Assembly (NCBI RefSeq): GCF_030867095.1
Contig: NC_081824.1
Span: 254,449,956 to 254,513,955 of the forward strand
Origin: Alligator mississippiensis
Taxonomy: Eukaryota; Chordata; Crocodylia; Alligatoridae
Direction: 5' to 3'
DNA: 64,000 nucleotides
Shown: positions 24,301-34,319 of the stretch, piece after piece
How the letters are laid out: each line of letters starts with the position of its first letter
Numbering within the stretch: position 1 is the first letter of the stretch
The notes under the pieces: model-generated
The model's input: only the letters and a program-made list of their open reading frames with translations
Told to the model about the DNA's origin: nothing
Databases searched by the model: none
Position numbers and translations under genes: made by a program

Positions 24301-24798
24301 GGTGCAGTGCTGGCGAAAGCCTTGCTCATTGGAGTGGTGCAATCATTTGTCACTATTGCCATGGCTATTTTTGCAGCCCCCAACAAAGGCAGCCCCCAGG
24401 GCTGTTGCTCCAGTCTCTCTCCCCTAGTTATGCTACTGCAGAGGTGCAGGGGAGCGGCCTGAGGGATCATTTGGGCGAGTGACTCTGTGTACAAGGTGGG
24501 AATCCCCAACTGGTTTTGGAGATGCTTCCACCTGATGTTGAAGTCCAAGCAACGTCTCAGGTTCAGCAGCTGCTCAGTCTGCTTTTGATGTGCCTTTGTG
24601 CCATCTTTGGGGCTCTTGGAGAGATGCAGTGTTCCGACTGGGGGAACTGATTCCTCCTCCCTTATCCAGCTGGCAAGCTCAGGTGCAGGTGAGGGGGCTT
24701 CTCTCATTGAAGAAGGACTCAGTGATGAGAGGGAAGTTGTATCATATTCCATAGAGACATGGGAGAATCGGGAAGTGGAAAGTCTCATTTCATTGGAC
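21369..24798 (-). CDS. SPATA31/FAM205-like protein, large last exon
   Basis: An uninterrupted minus-strand frame encodes 1,142 codons plus a TAA at 21369-21371. The likely exon start is 24798: a pyrimidine-rich tract ending in TGTGTCCCAAAG precedes it, and an in-frame TGA lies only 21 bases upstream of the first Met (24818), so that Met is probably intronic. The protein is serine/proline-rich and probably disordered. It carries repeated short modules of a basic amphipathic run followed by GLP: LRRCLDFNIRWKHLQNQLGIP (about residues 88-107 counted from 24818), RLEQQPWGLPLL, a LEPVLSGLPYQS copy near 270 and VHLILNMQVKQKGGLPRISQ near 530. A CxxC-type cluster, YPICLLCYKCLESRC, lies near residues 850-865. 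Small TM exon plus giant last exon and WGLP modules are known features of SPATA31/FAM205 spermatogenesis proteins; the assignment is inference without alignment. Such length without stops argues for selection. Confidence 0.65.
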
Positions 24799-27181
24799 CT
24801 TTGGGACACAGAAGGCATAGAGAAGAACAGGGTTAGTCACTCTGACAACTATGCATGGGGACAACATCCTGCTCAGGAACAGCTCAGACACTTGTACTTC
24901 TGCTTCAGTGCCTATAGAAAATAAGCTGGTTCATGGTGGTTTGAGGGGGGAACAGGCACAACCTTTTTTTTGCATGCAGGTGTACATGGGGCTCAAGCAC
25001 AATGGGGGCACTATCTTCAAATGGGCATTTGTCAGTGAAAGCCAGAAAAAAAAAAATTAGGCTGAAAGGGGAATGTGGGTGTGTGAGAGAGAGGAGGGGG
25101 GAAACTGCTGTGTTCCCCTTCTACTGACCAGTGCACTAGCCCAGCAGCTCTTAGCCTGCAGGTCAGTTGTGGCCCACAGATCTGGAACCTGGCACCCTGG
25201 GGGCAGTTACACATACCATACAAGCACAGGAAAAATGGCCTGCCTGCTCCCCTCACTATATATGGGGGATGAAAGGAGAACTAGGCCTCTGTTTCAGGAG
25301 CCAGAGCCGATGCTTCTGTTTTAGGGAGCAGAGAACCCATACCCTAAAGAGTCAGAGACTATTTAATGGACAAGAACCTCTTGTGTGCCTTGGTGGGCGG
25401 GGATAGGAGAGAGATGGCTTAGCTAGCCCAGAGCAAGGGTAGACAGGGAGGGAGGGAAGGGAGGAAAAGCAGGGAAGTGGGCAGGGTGTATTCTCTGTAT
25501 CAAGGAGAGAGGATACTTTGGGTGTCTGAAAAGGAATTTGGATTGTGAGTGTGCAAAGACTGGGGCCAAAGGTGGGTATTTGGGGCTTGTAGTCCTGTGT
25601 GTTGGGGAGGGCGGGGGTGAGAAATAGGGAACCATGTACTGGAAGGGACTGTGAAGGTTTTTTCTTGGCTGGGAGGGGAGGTGATTTTGGGGTGTGACTG
25701 AAAAGGAAAGGGCTCTGTATCATGGTTATAGATCCTTTGTCTCTGAAAAGATTCCTTGACAATTTTTGGGTCACTATTTTGAATGTTAGGTAGTCCTGGG
25801 GAATTGCCCTGCCCATATAACATGTGGAACCCTCAATGGTGAACATGTCTGAGGATGAGAATGGCTAGTACCAGTAGTGGGCTATTAGGAGTCACACTGT
25901 CAGTCCCCATAAAAGAGGTCTACATGGCACAGTCCAGGGATTATCTCCTGCTGGCTTGATTTTGGGGCCATGTTACATGCTGTGTTGCACCAGTCTTTCA
26001 GTCGCACCAGGAAGCTGGCAGGAGAGGGAGCAGGGGCAGTGTTCTGGAAATTGCCTGCTGGAAGCCTCTGTAGATACAGAAGGACCTGGTTCTACTCAAT
26101 ACCTGTCATTACTCATCTCCCTTTTGGTGGCAGCCACAAATGCTTCACTTTGGAAGATAACCTTTCAGCAAAGACTTGGTCCTTGGGGTTTCAGGATCCC
26201 AGTGGATCTGATTTTTCCTTGCCCTTTGTGTCCCTCCCTCCTCTGCCCTCATATCTCATATCCACCCTTTGGCTGTCTTACAATAGTAGGTCTTCATCAA
26301 GGGGATAGGTTGCATGCTGCCCCCTTCTCTCCGTGGTCTTGCAGGTGTAAACAAAGGGGAGATGTCCTGGGGGCACTCTGAAACAGCTGCATGACAGAAA
26401 GGAAATGGATAAGATGCCTGAGCTTGTCCCTCCCCATCATGGCCTCTCTTCACCTAAGACACAGTGCTCTCCTGAGGCAGCCCTACCACTTGTTATTCCC
26501 AACCCTCCTTAGGTCTGCCTTTCAATGGCCTGCGTGTTGAGGTGACCCCTGTTGAGGGCTGATAAGGGGAGAGTGCACCTTCCTGGCTAAAGCTTGTGTC
26601 ATGTCCCTCCTCCAGCAGCTAGTTGATGTTCAGGATAACAGTCAGCTAGAGCTAGGATAATGGCCAGAGGCTCATGGAGTGCCTCTTCACTTATGATGGG
26701 AGCCCTACACTGCAATGCTAAAAGGCTTGTATTAAAATCCTGCTGGGGACCCAAGGCAGGGCTTTGGGCTGGTGGTGGGGGCCACCACACATTCAGGCTG
26801 AATAGCCAGGGGCTTGTCCCTGTCCCTACCCCTCCACACATGAAGGACAACCTTACTTTGCCTCCATAGCACCCGGGCTGTGCACTAGGCTGCTCTGAAA
26901 CAGCATTTCCTCCTGGTCCTACGATGGGGGAGTCCAGTTCATTCTCTGTGTCCTTTTGGATTAAACGAGATGCATGATGCAAGAGGAAGGAATGAGGCAC
27001 TGCACAGTGCATGGGAGAGCTATGTCAGAGGTTGCCCCTTACAGTGGGGGGAGTCAAGAGTGTCCAGACACAAGTGAGAGGGCAGGGAGAGGTGGGAAAT
27101 AGAGCTGGGTAGGAATGTTACTATGATGCTAAAGGAAGGGACTTCGGGGTTTATGAGTGGTAATGCTTACCATGTCCTTAC
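24799..27181 (-). other. intron of the SPATA31-like gene, one exon unresolved
   Basis: The upstream micro-exon ends in phase 0, but the last exon needs two bases from its predecessor, so at least one further exon should lie here. Two candidates can be seen on the minus strand: a segment after TTCTGTATCTACAG at about 26070 (reading RLPAGNFQNTAPAPSP and on), and a segment after TTTAATCCAAAAG ending at GTAAGG (about 26857-26952). Neither gives a clean phase and donor, so I do not call them. Confidence 0.4.
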
Positions 27182-27225
27182 CGGCACCCAAGTCTCTTCC
27201 TGTTTTACCTCCTGGAGTGTGAAAG
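27182..27225 (-). CDS. SPATA31-like gene, micro-exon 3 (44 bp)
   Basis: The acceptor is strong: CTTTCTATCTCCTTTCTGCCAG precedes the exon on the minus strand, and the donor is GCCG|GTAAGG. With the single base carried from exon 2 it reads A-F-T-L-Q-E-V-K-Q-E-E-T-W-V-P and ends in phase 0. An alternative donor (GAG|GTAAAA) would shorten it by 27 bases without changing phase. No family motif is expected in so short a piece; support is splice-site quality and phase agreement with exon 2. Confidence 0.5.
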
Positions 27226-27434
27226 CTGGCAGAAAGGAGATAGAAAGAAGCTAGTGTTTGCTAGGGGAGGCTGCATCCTCTGACTCCTGAGCCTTTTGCC
27301 CAGGGGCAGCCAAAGAATGGAGCCCCAGCTGCTTTGCTTGAACAGCTCCTGCTATGCAAGGAGAGGTAGGAAGAAGCACAGACCCTCTATCTCTTTTTTT
27401 CAGGGGCCCAATGCAAAGCCCAGAGGCTGCTTAC

Positions 27435-27468
27435 CAGTCTGCTTGTGCCTCTTCTTCTCTCGAGGAAC
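27435..27468 (-). CDS. SPATA31-like gene, micro-exon 2 (34 bp), basic juxtamembrane segment
   Basis: The acceptor CTGCTTTCTCTCTGTGTAACAG and donor ACTG|GTAAGC frame 34 bases on the minus strand. They continue exon 1 in phase 0 and read VPREKKRHKQT plus one base. The strongly basic run directly after the membrane segment matches the layout of SPATA31-type proteins, where a basic stretch follows the N-terminal helix on the cytosolic side. Confidence 0.6.
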
Positions 27469-27924
27469 CTGTTACACACAGAGAGAAAGCAGTGAGTTTA
27501 GAGGGGAACTTTCCTATGCTGCCAGGAAACTACTGAGCAATACCATCCAGATATCCATGACACAGGATCATAGGAACATTTCTCCCTATGAGAAATGACT
27601 GGTCTGTGAGGCATTGTGAGAGTCAGCTACAGTTCCCTGGGAGGAAGTCAGCATTAGTCTCCAGACCAGTAGGATCAGTGGACCTTTGGAAAAACTGGGT
27701 ATTCATGGGACCCAGAGCCTGAAGAGTTGATAAGCTTTATGCAAAAAAAGGCTGCAGAGTTTTCCAGCTCTCCTTCAGGAAGAAGCCCATTTGTTATAGA
27801 ACTGGCAAACACTGCAAGTGAAAGAGCTACAAAGGCCAGTGGTTTTCCACTCACATTATGCCATGAAATTAGGCCATGAGAGGGATTCCAGCATCTGGAT
27901 AATGGATTTCCCTTTTACTCCTAC

Positions 27925-27982
27925 AAAGAAATGGACCCAACGATCTTCCAAGGTCCCTTCCAGCCTTACAATCTATGAAGGC
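27925..27982 (+). mobile_element. CR1 3'-terminal fragment
   Basis: CGATCTTCCAAGGTCCCTTC followed by CAGCCTTACAATCTATGAA is a CR1 tail in plus orientation. Confidence 0.7.
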
Positions 27983-28597
27983 ATGAGGAGTGAGGAACAG
28001 TCTATCACTATGGGTTTGGGATGGCTGGCTATTAATTCACAAATAGCAAATCCATGAATGGGTTTTGCAAATCCTCCTAAACATGGGCTGAGAAAACCAT
28101 TACCTCTTAGCCCTGCCAAACCATGCTTTTTGTCATCACCAGTACCTTTACAGCAGAAAAACAGCAAAGCACGAGCCTAGCCACGTGACCCATGGACCTG
28201 GGAGCGACCAAGCACTGGTGGCCTTAGGATCACCCTCAGGACTCTTCTGGTCTTTAGAGCTGTCCTTGGCAGTCAGTTCTGGGCTTGAAGGGCCGCTAAC
28301 TTATCCCATGATGCATACCCCAACTACTCTATAGGATTTATCATGTTAGCAATAACAATCTGAGGGGTGGTAAACATTCTAGGAGTGATTATATGTGCAC
28401 TTCCAGGTCATTGAATCTTCTGTGCTCAAAGACAAGCTACTCACCTAGGTGGCATAGCAGCTTTTATGTTAGGGTTCTGCAGGCCTGGCCTCATGGACAG
28501 ACACATTGAAGAATATCAATCAATCTTATTCAATAATTTTCCCTTGATGATTCTTTTTTGAGATCTGTCACTCAGTCCCTTCTTAATCTAGTTAACA

Positions 28598-28766
28598 CAG
28601 GGGCGAGCAACTATTTTGGGCGAAGGGCTGCTCACTGAGTTTTGGCAAGGCATCAAGGGCTGCATGACAGGCAGCCAGGGGCAGATAAATATTAATTTTC
28701 TTAATGTTGGGGGGGCCCCATGGGCCAGACAGAATGGCCTGGCGGGCCGCATTTTGCCCACCCCTG
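28598..28766. mobile_element. short hAT MITE (169 bp)
   Basis: The left end CAGGGGCGAGCAACTATTTT pairs imperfectly with the complement of the right end, CAGGGGTGGGCAAAATGC. The flanks AGTTAACA (28590-28597) and ATTTAACA (28767-28774) differ at one of eight positions, consistent with a hAT target duplication. It contains GGGGGGGCCCCATGGGCC and no coding capacity. Confidence 0.8.
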
Positions 28767-29239
28767 ATTTAACATGTGTTTGCTAGATACTGCAAAGCAT
28801 CAACTTTTTCCACCAGAAAGCCTGTATACTACAAAACAATGCCTTACAAGCATCATTTGCATCTGTGCACTTACCATACGTTTATCAACAAAATTTGTAA
28901 TCTCATCAAAGAATTAAACCAGGTTGATTCAACAAGACCTATTTTCCATAAGACCAAGTGGACTGGCATTACTTATATTCCCAGAGTTAATTTTATCCTT
29001 AGTCTTTAATTTGGTTATTGGTCAAATCCCATCTCATCTTTTCCATTATTTTCCAGGTTTTATTTTAGGCTACAAATTATCTCTGGCATGTTATGGGCCC
29101 TTTCCTGAATGTGACCAACCTAAGAACGAGTCCAGTCTTCCCGCATTGTCTCAGGAATACTAATTTATATAAAATGGACCTCAGTTATTCTCCCAGCCAA
29201 CTTTTTGGTCTCTTAAAGTATCAATACATTTGCTCTGGG

Positions 29240-29492
29240 GTGGGGGTGTGCATTTTAATTTGAGTGGCTATTGTGAACCACTCTAATTAAAAAGCCTGCA
29301 GTGCCTCATGTATTTCAGTTTCTGGGGTCTGAAAATGGTCCAAAAGTGCCCCCACTGCCATTTTGAAACACGGGGGCACTGAATACACAAGACCCTGCAG
29401 CAGGCTGGAACGTTCTAATTAGAACTTTCTGGCAGACTACATTAATCAGGTCTGTTCCAATGTGCTTACAGAGCACATGTAAGAGTGCCCTT
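29240..29492. mobile_element. MITE, same family as 19120-19432
   Basis: The copy contains CCCACTGCCATTTTGAAACA, CTCTAATTAAAAAGC and a right end TGTAAGAGTGCCCTTA. The left end is degenerate, so its start is approximate. Confidence 0.6.
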
Positions 29493-29588
29493 AGATACAA
29501 GTTATCTAGGCTAGATTACTTTAAAAAAAAAGCTTTATGTCCAGCTCCTGCTTTTGGATGATGGTAATCTACTCTTCCCCTTACATAC

Positions 29589-29684
29589 CTGTCTTCTTAA
29601 GACGATACAGATGAGAAGTAAGAGCACTGCGACTCCTGCAAACACTATATCGGAGGTGGAGTTCTGTTCTAAGAATAAATCCAT
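29589..29684 (-). CDS. SPATA31-like gene, exon 1: N-terminal membrane anchor
   Basis: The minus-strand ATG at 29684 opens a 32-codon exon ending at a consensus donor, CAG|GTATGT. It reads MDLFLEQNSTSDIVFAGV, then AVLLLLICIVLRRQ: a short lumenal/extracellular N-terminus with an N-S-T glycosylation sequon, about 17 hydrophobic residues (13-29), then basic residues. A single helix followed by positive charge predicts an N-out, C-in anchor. The donor phase (0) matches the micro-exon at 27435-27468. In SPATA31/FAM205 genes the first exon likewise encodes one membrane helix. This exon is too short to be found by ORF length and was recognised by helix plus donor. Confidence 0.6.
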
Positions 29685-29689
29685 GTTGC

Positions 29690-30370
29690 TGAGTTTTAGC
29701 AGGAGGAATGACAAAAAGTCTCTTTCCTCTGCCTTTCACCCAACTATACTAAACTTGGGAGACCCTGATGCCCCTGGCAGGTAACCAGGCAATGATGTCA
29801 TCTCAAGTCAGAATGGGGCAGTATTTGTGTAACAGTCCCACAGCCTGTGACCTGAAGTGTCTGATACTGTCTAGCTGCACTTAATATGGTCACAAAATAT
29901 GATCTAGCTTAGCTACTGAAAGCAGTATAGCTGTGTTGGTACAGTATTGTGCTTGGGTGAAATGTCAGACTACTCCTGGGAACTAAGCTATTTTGTAGTT
30001 CTATAAAGCAGTACAGCAGGCCCTACAGACAACCGTGAGTGGTAGAGTCTGCATGTTATGGCATTTGCCCAGGTGCCTATACTCACTGAGAGAAGCATTA
30101 TGTGATTGTTGTGTTATATCCATGCATTATATCCTGCAGGCGTGATATTTTAATGGATGGTATTTTCAAAAGCAGCAAGGCAATGCCCTAACTCTGCTCC
30201 TATTGCCTGAAGTCAATGGGAGCAGGTTTAGGCCAGTGCTGCTCACTTGGAAAATCCTACCTGCTTACATCAGTTTAAAGATAATCATGTATTGTACTGA
30301 GGCATTTTCTGAATTCAAGCCTAAAACAAGGAAGTGAAAATAGCTAACCTAAGCAGAGCCAAAAACATAA
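29690..30370. other. upstream flank of the SPATA31-like gene
   Basis: This is the presumed promoter side of the minus-strand gene. It is not CpG-rich, and no core element is assigned with confidence. Confidence 0.3.
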
Positions 30371-30666
30371 AAGTCAGCCTAGTCCCAGGCAGACAAGGTT
30401 CCTTGGGTGAATTTGATATCTTTTATTAGACCAACCCAAATAGTTGGAGAATAGTTATTAAGCAAGCTTTCGGGTTCAAAAACCCTTCGTCAGGCTAAGG
30501 AACTTTCAGCAGTTGGTGTGTGCTCTTCCTGGATGGAATGAAAAGTAAAGAAGCCAGGGGCTGGGCTGGGGAGTCAGTTGCCAGGCAGGTTATAATGTAT
30601 CAAAAATCCAATGTCTATGTTTAGTCCATGGTCTCTAGTATCCAGCAGGTTGATGAAATGGAGCTC

Positions 30667-32493
30667 CTAGGCTCGTCTCTGGGAAGAAGTGTTGTGTAAG
30701 TTTCCCTTGAGGATCAGGACTGAGAGATTGGAGAGAGAGTGGCCCTCCTGTGAGAAATGTGCCCCCACAGGTAATTGGGTATTTCTGTCTTTGATGGATT
30801 TCCAGTGTGCATTCATTCTGGTGTGCAGTTGTTGTTTGGTCTCTCCTACATATTTTCCATCAGGGCATTTGGTGCATTGGATGAGGTATATTACATTTCT
30901 GGAGGTGCAGCTGTAAGATCCAGGGATGCTGATGGCTCTGTTGTGGGGTGTAGTAATTGTGGGGGTGGTGGAGATGTGTTGGCAGGTCTTGCATTTCTTG
31001 TCATGGCACGGTCTGGATCCTTTTGGTGTGTTCTGGGCTTGAGGAAGTTTGCTTCTGGTGGTGAGGTTGGCGAGGTTCGGTGCTTGTTTGAAGGCTAGGA
31101 TGGGTGGCTCTGGGAAGATCTTTTTAAGAATAGGGTCTCTTTCTAGTATGGGTTGCAATTTTTTGAGGACTTTCCGTACAGGTTCAAGGGAGGGGTGATA
31201 CGTCATAACCAGCAGTGTGCAATTTGTGGGGGGTTTTCTTCTGTACTGCAGCAGTTCTTCACGTGGTATCCAGGTGGCTCTTTCAAACGTGCGATCTACC
31301 TCTCTGGAGGAGTGTCCTTGTTGGGTGAAAGCCTTTTTAAGATTGGTGAGGTGGCGATCCCGGGTGTTCTTTTCAGTACAGATGCGGTGGTATCTGAGGG
31401 CTTGGCTGTATATCACAGCTTTTGTGGTGTGTTTAGGGTGATTGCTGGTTCTATGCAGATATGTATGTTGGTCTGTGGGTTTCTTGTATACTGTGGTCTG
31501 TATTTTACCCTTCTGGATACTTATCATTGTGTCTAAAAAGGAGATGTTGGTGCTGGAGTATTCTAGAGAAAGTTGGATGGAGGGATGATGATTGTTGAGT
31601 TTCTGATGGAACTCAATCAGAGATTGCAGGTTTTCAGTCCAAATGATGAAGATGTCATTGATGCATCTTAAGTATAGCAAGGGTTTGATGGTGTGGTTCT
31701 TGAGGAAGTCTTCTTCCAGGTGGCTCATAAAAAGGTTGGCATACTGTGGGGCCATTTTAGTGCCCATAGCTGTTCCCATCATCTGGAGGAAGTGTTGATT
31801 GTTAAAAGTGAAATTGTTGTGTGTGAGGATGAAGTGTATAAGGTCAGTAATATCTTTGGGTCTGTATTCTGAGTTGTAATCTTGTTCCTGTAGATATGTA
31901 AGGCAGGCTTGGATGCCATCCTGGTGTGGGATGTTGGTATATAGGCTGGTAACGTCCATGGTGGCTAGGAGTGTGTTGCTGGGAAGGTGGTCTATGTTTT
32001 TAAGTTTCCGTAGAAAGTCTGTAGTGCCTTGTACAAAACTTGCTCTGTGGGTGACAAGCGGTTTTAGGATTGATTCAACGAAACCTGATATTTCCTCAGT
32101 TAGGGTCCCATGGTTGGATATGACAGGTCTGCCAGGGTTCCCTTGTTTGTGGATTTTAGGGAGCATGTAAAAAGTCCCTGGGTTAGGTAGCGGGGGGATC
32201 AAGGTCTGTAGTTTTTCTTGTAGTCTTGATGGAAATGATTTGATGGTCTTTTTGAGTTTTTTGGTGAAAAGGGGAGTAGGATCTTCTTGTTGTTCTTTGT
32301 AGTAGGTGGCATCAGAGAGCTGTCTCTTGGCTTCCTTTATGTAATCCTCATGGTTTAGGATGACTACGGCTCCTCCTTTATCTACTGGTTTTATTACTAT
32401 TTGGTGGTTAGATCTTAGAGATTTTATGGCCTTTTTCTCTGGTAGAGAGAGGTTGTTGTGGTGGCATGCATTGCTGATTATTTCATTGTTCAT
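30667..32493 (-). pseudogene. Penelope-like reverse transcriptase with GIY-YIG endonuclease (dead)
   Basis: The 608-codon frame contains Penelope-type blocks in order: GRPVISNHGTLTEEISGFVE (about residues 121-140), LATMDVTSLYTNIPHQDG, MMGTAMGTKMAPQYANLFM, the catalytic block YLRCINDIFIIW, and SLEYSSTNISFLDTMI. A Cys-rich CHDKKCKTC motif then precedes the nuclease domain with VIYLIQC, DGKYVGET and QLHTRMNAHWKSI (GIY-YIG family). Penelope-like elements normally read YxDD at the catalytic site; here it is C-I-N-D, so one catalytic aspartate is Asn and the preceding Tyr is Cys. The frame ends at a TAG where the continuation (ELHFINLLDTRDHGL and on) is still readable, so the natural C-terminus is truncated. 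Upstream in-frame codons (LDRYIDCFRER) show that the first Met is not a true start. Confidence 0.9.
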
Positions 32494-32527
32494 TCTTTCC
32501 CTGAAGCAGTCAATGTAGCGGTCAAGG

Positions 32528-33268
32528 TTAGGGTTTCATCCACTGCGGGGTGTCCAATCTGATGTTTTTTTGGGGCTTTTTGGCATTGATCCTTTCCTGA
32601 ATGTTGTCAGAGGATGAGTTGTTGTTGGGAGTGGGTTCAGTTTGGTTGTGGAAATATTCTTTGAGGTGCAGGCGTCGGAAGAATTCTTCTAGTTCTCCAC
32701 ATTGAAGTATTTTATTAGGGTATTTTTCTGGACAGAAATTTAGGCCTTTAGAAAGGACAGATTTTTCAGTTTTGGTAAGCGTGTGTGTGGAGAGATTGAT
32801 AATATTTGTGGGCTGGTTGCTGCTTTCAGTTTCATCGAGTCTGAGGTTGGAATGTTGTAAGGTGTTGGTGTTGTTCCTCTGATGGTTGTTTTGTGGCTGG
32901 GGAGCTTGTTCTTGGAGTAATTTGTTCCATTTCTTCTTTTTATGTAAGATGAATGCTGTAGAAAGTTTTTTGTAGTCTCTTTGTATCCACTGTATATTGT
33001 CAGGGAACATGCATGGATTTCTGTCTTTTAAGTTGTTGTAGTATATGGTAATTTCCTTCCTGAGTTGGTCTCTTTTGGAGTAGAGTAAGTGAAGTAGATG
33101 ATTTCTAATTTTCTCTGAAGTTCTTCTGCATAACTGTGAAGCATATTTGGAGTTGTGTGTAGTAGTCAGGGGATTGTAGATGTTTAGTCCTTGGGGAATG
33201 AAGTTGTGTTTCTTGCAAAGGCTTAGAAAATATATGTCACTGTTGAGTTTGGCTTCTTTCTTTTTCAT
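32528..33268 (-). pseudogene. Penelope-like element N-terminal coding region
   Basis: The 246-codon frame is Lys/Asn-rich: KLNSDIYFLSLCKKHNFIPQ, SEKIRNHLLHLLYSKRDQL, then an S/T/N linker and SKGLNFCPEKYPNKI. It is the region that precedes reverse transcriptase in Penelope-like elements. The reading can be followed upstream of its first Met (RSFSRLKWKLYN) to a TGA at 33326-33328 and beyond it (KLFIRLREEYS), so the true start was further out and a nonsense change has cut it. Downstream it stops at TAA 32528-32530, one frame away from the reverse-transcriptase part. Confidence 0.85.
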
Positions 33269-33694
33269 GTTGTACAGTTTCCATTTCAGACGGCTGAAGG
33301 ACCTTTGTGTAAATTCTGACCTTACTCAGCTATATTCTTCCCTCAGTCTTATGAACAACTTAACCAGACCACCAATGCAAAAGATAGGAAAATTGAGATG
33401 AGGTTAATGCTTTGTGAATTTAGGTCCAAGTCACATCTTCACATTCTGGTATAAACACCACCCTTGATCATATTTCAAACTGCTAGACCTTCATTCTAAT
33501 GTGATCACAAGGTTGGGATACTGTCAAAAGGACACTGTAAAAATCTCTATGGTCCATTGCAGTCTCTGTGCTTGAGCAAGTTGATTAAAATATAATAAAT
33601 ATAAACAGAGGCTAAAACTCTGGGGGGAAAAAAGCTCTTGCTTAGAGAGATGTAATGGAATATTTCTCAGTAATGGACAAACATTAGTTTATAA

Positions 33695-34318
33695 CAGGGG
33701 TTGGCAATCCCCAGCAAGCATGCCAGAGCATGACACGCAAAGTCATTTTGCTCAGCACACCACAGGCCACAGTTGCTACCCAGAGCCCAGGCCACCTGTG
33801 GCAGGTAGCGGGGAGACTGCCAACAGGCTTCAGAGCCCCAGCTGGGCTCTGTGATGGTGGTGGCTGCATTGCCATGGAGTCCAGCTGTGCATCTTGGGGT
33901 GGACAGTGGGGGAAGAGGTGGGATTATACTGCCTCAGGCCCCTTCTCAGCCATGTGCTCCGAGGTGCACATGCAGTGCCGCTGCCATGGAGCCTGGCTGG
34001 GGGTCCAGGGCCCAGTGCAGCTGTTTGCAGCCTCCTGGCTGCCTGCCACAGCTGACCCAGGTTCTGGGTAGCTGCAGCAGGTGGCAGGCAGGCTGCAAAC
34101 AGCTGCACTGGGGTCCCAAGCCCAGCGCAGGCTCCGTGGTGAGGGAAAGTGCACATATGCCTTGGGGTGCATGGCAGGGAAGGGGTGGGGGCAGTGCAAC
34201 CCCAGGCCCTCCCTGCCATTCATCTGGAAGCACGCGTGTACCCACTGCCAGCAATGAGGATCAGGCCCCTTGTGGCTCCTCTGCTGGCTGCCTTTGGCAT
34301 GCCAAGTTGATGCATGGA
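33695..34318. mobile_element. hAT-like element, left part
   Basis: It starts CAGGGGTTGGCAATCCC, the same terminus as the complete element at 40005-40220. The GC-rich interior has no transposase. CR1 sequence begins at about 34320. A matching terminus CTTTGCTGACCCC appears at 37329-37341 on the far side of the CR1 block, so CR1 may have inserted into this element; no clean duplication was found. Confidence 0.55.
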
Positions 34319-34319
34319 T

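Larger units (their letters stand above)
27469..29588 (-). other. intron 1 of the SPATA31-like gene
   Basis: This intron hosts a CR1 tail, a hAT MITE and a small inverted-repeat MITE, annotated separately. No other exon is recognised. Confidence 0.5.
30371..33390 (-). mobile_element. Penelope-like retroelement, near full length, inactivated
   Basis: The element reads 5' to 3' on the minus strand. An N-terminal coding part (about 33380-32528) is followed after a one-base frame change by reverse transcriptase and a C-terminal GIY-YIG nuclease (32493-30667). The 3' tail contains CTGACGAAGGGTTTTTGAAC, AAGCTTGCTTAATAACTA and TTGGTCTAATAAAAGATATC, typical of vertebrate Penelope-like elements. Lesions: an in-frame TGA at 33326-33328, the frame break near 32515-32528, a catalytic change, and a TAG at 30667-30669 cutting off the last about 30 codons. 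Termini are approximate. A second 3' end of this class lies at 38060-38235. Confidence 0.9.

Noticed and set aside
24818..24820. Met at 24818 as the true start of the large minus-strand frame
   Set aside because: The six codons between it and 24798 overlap a good pyrimidine tract and AAAG acceptor, and a TGA sits 21 bases upstream; a spliced start from the TM exon fits the family better.
25352..25846. 164-codon minus-strand frame with Pro/Ser-rich sequence just upstream of the large exon
   Set aside because: It is low complexity, has no splice sites of compatible phase, and overlaps other open frames of equal length.
26599..27012. 137-codon minus-strand frame inside the SPATA31-like gene as an exon
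   Set aside because: Only part has an acceptor and donor, the phase does not close the gene model, and there is no family motif.
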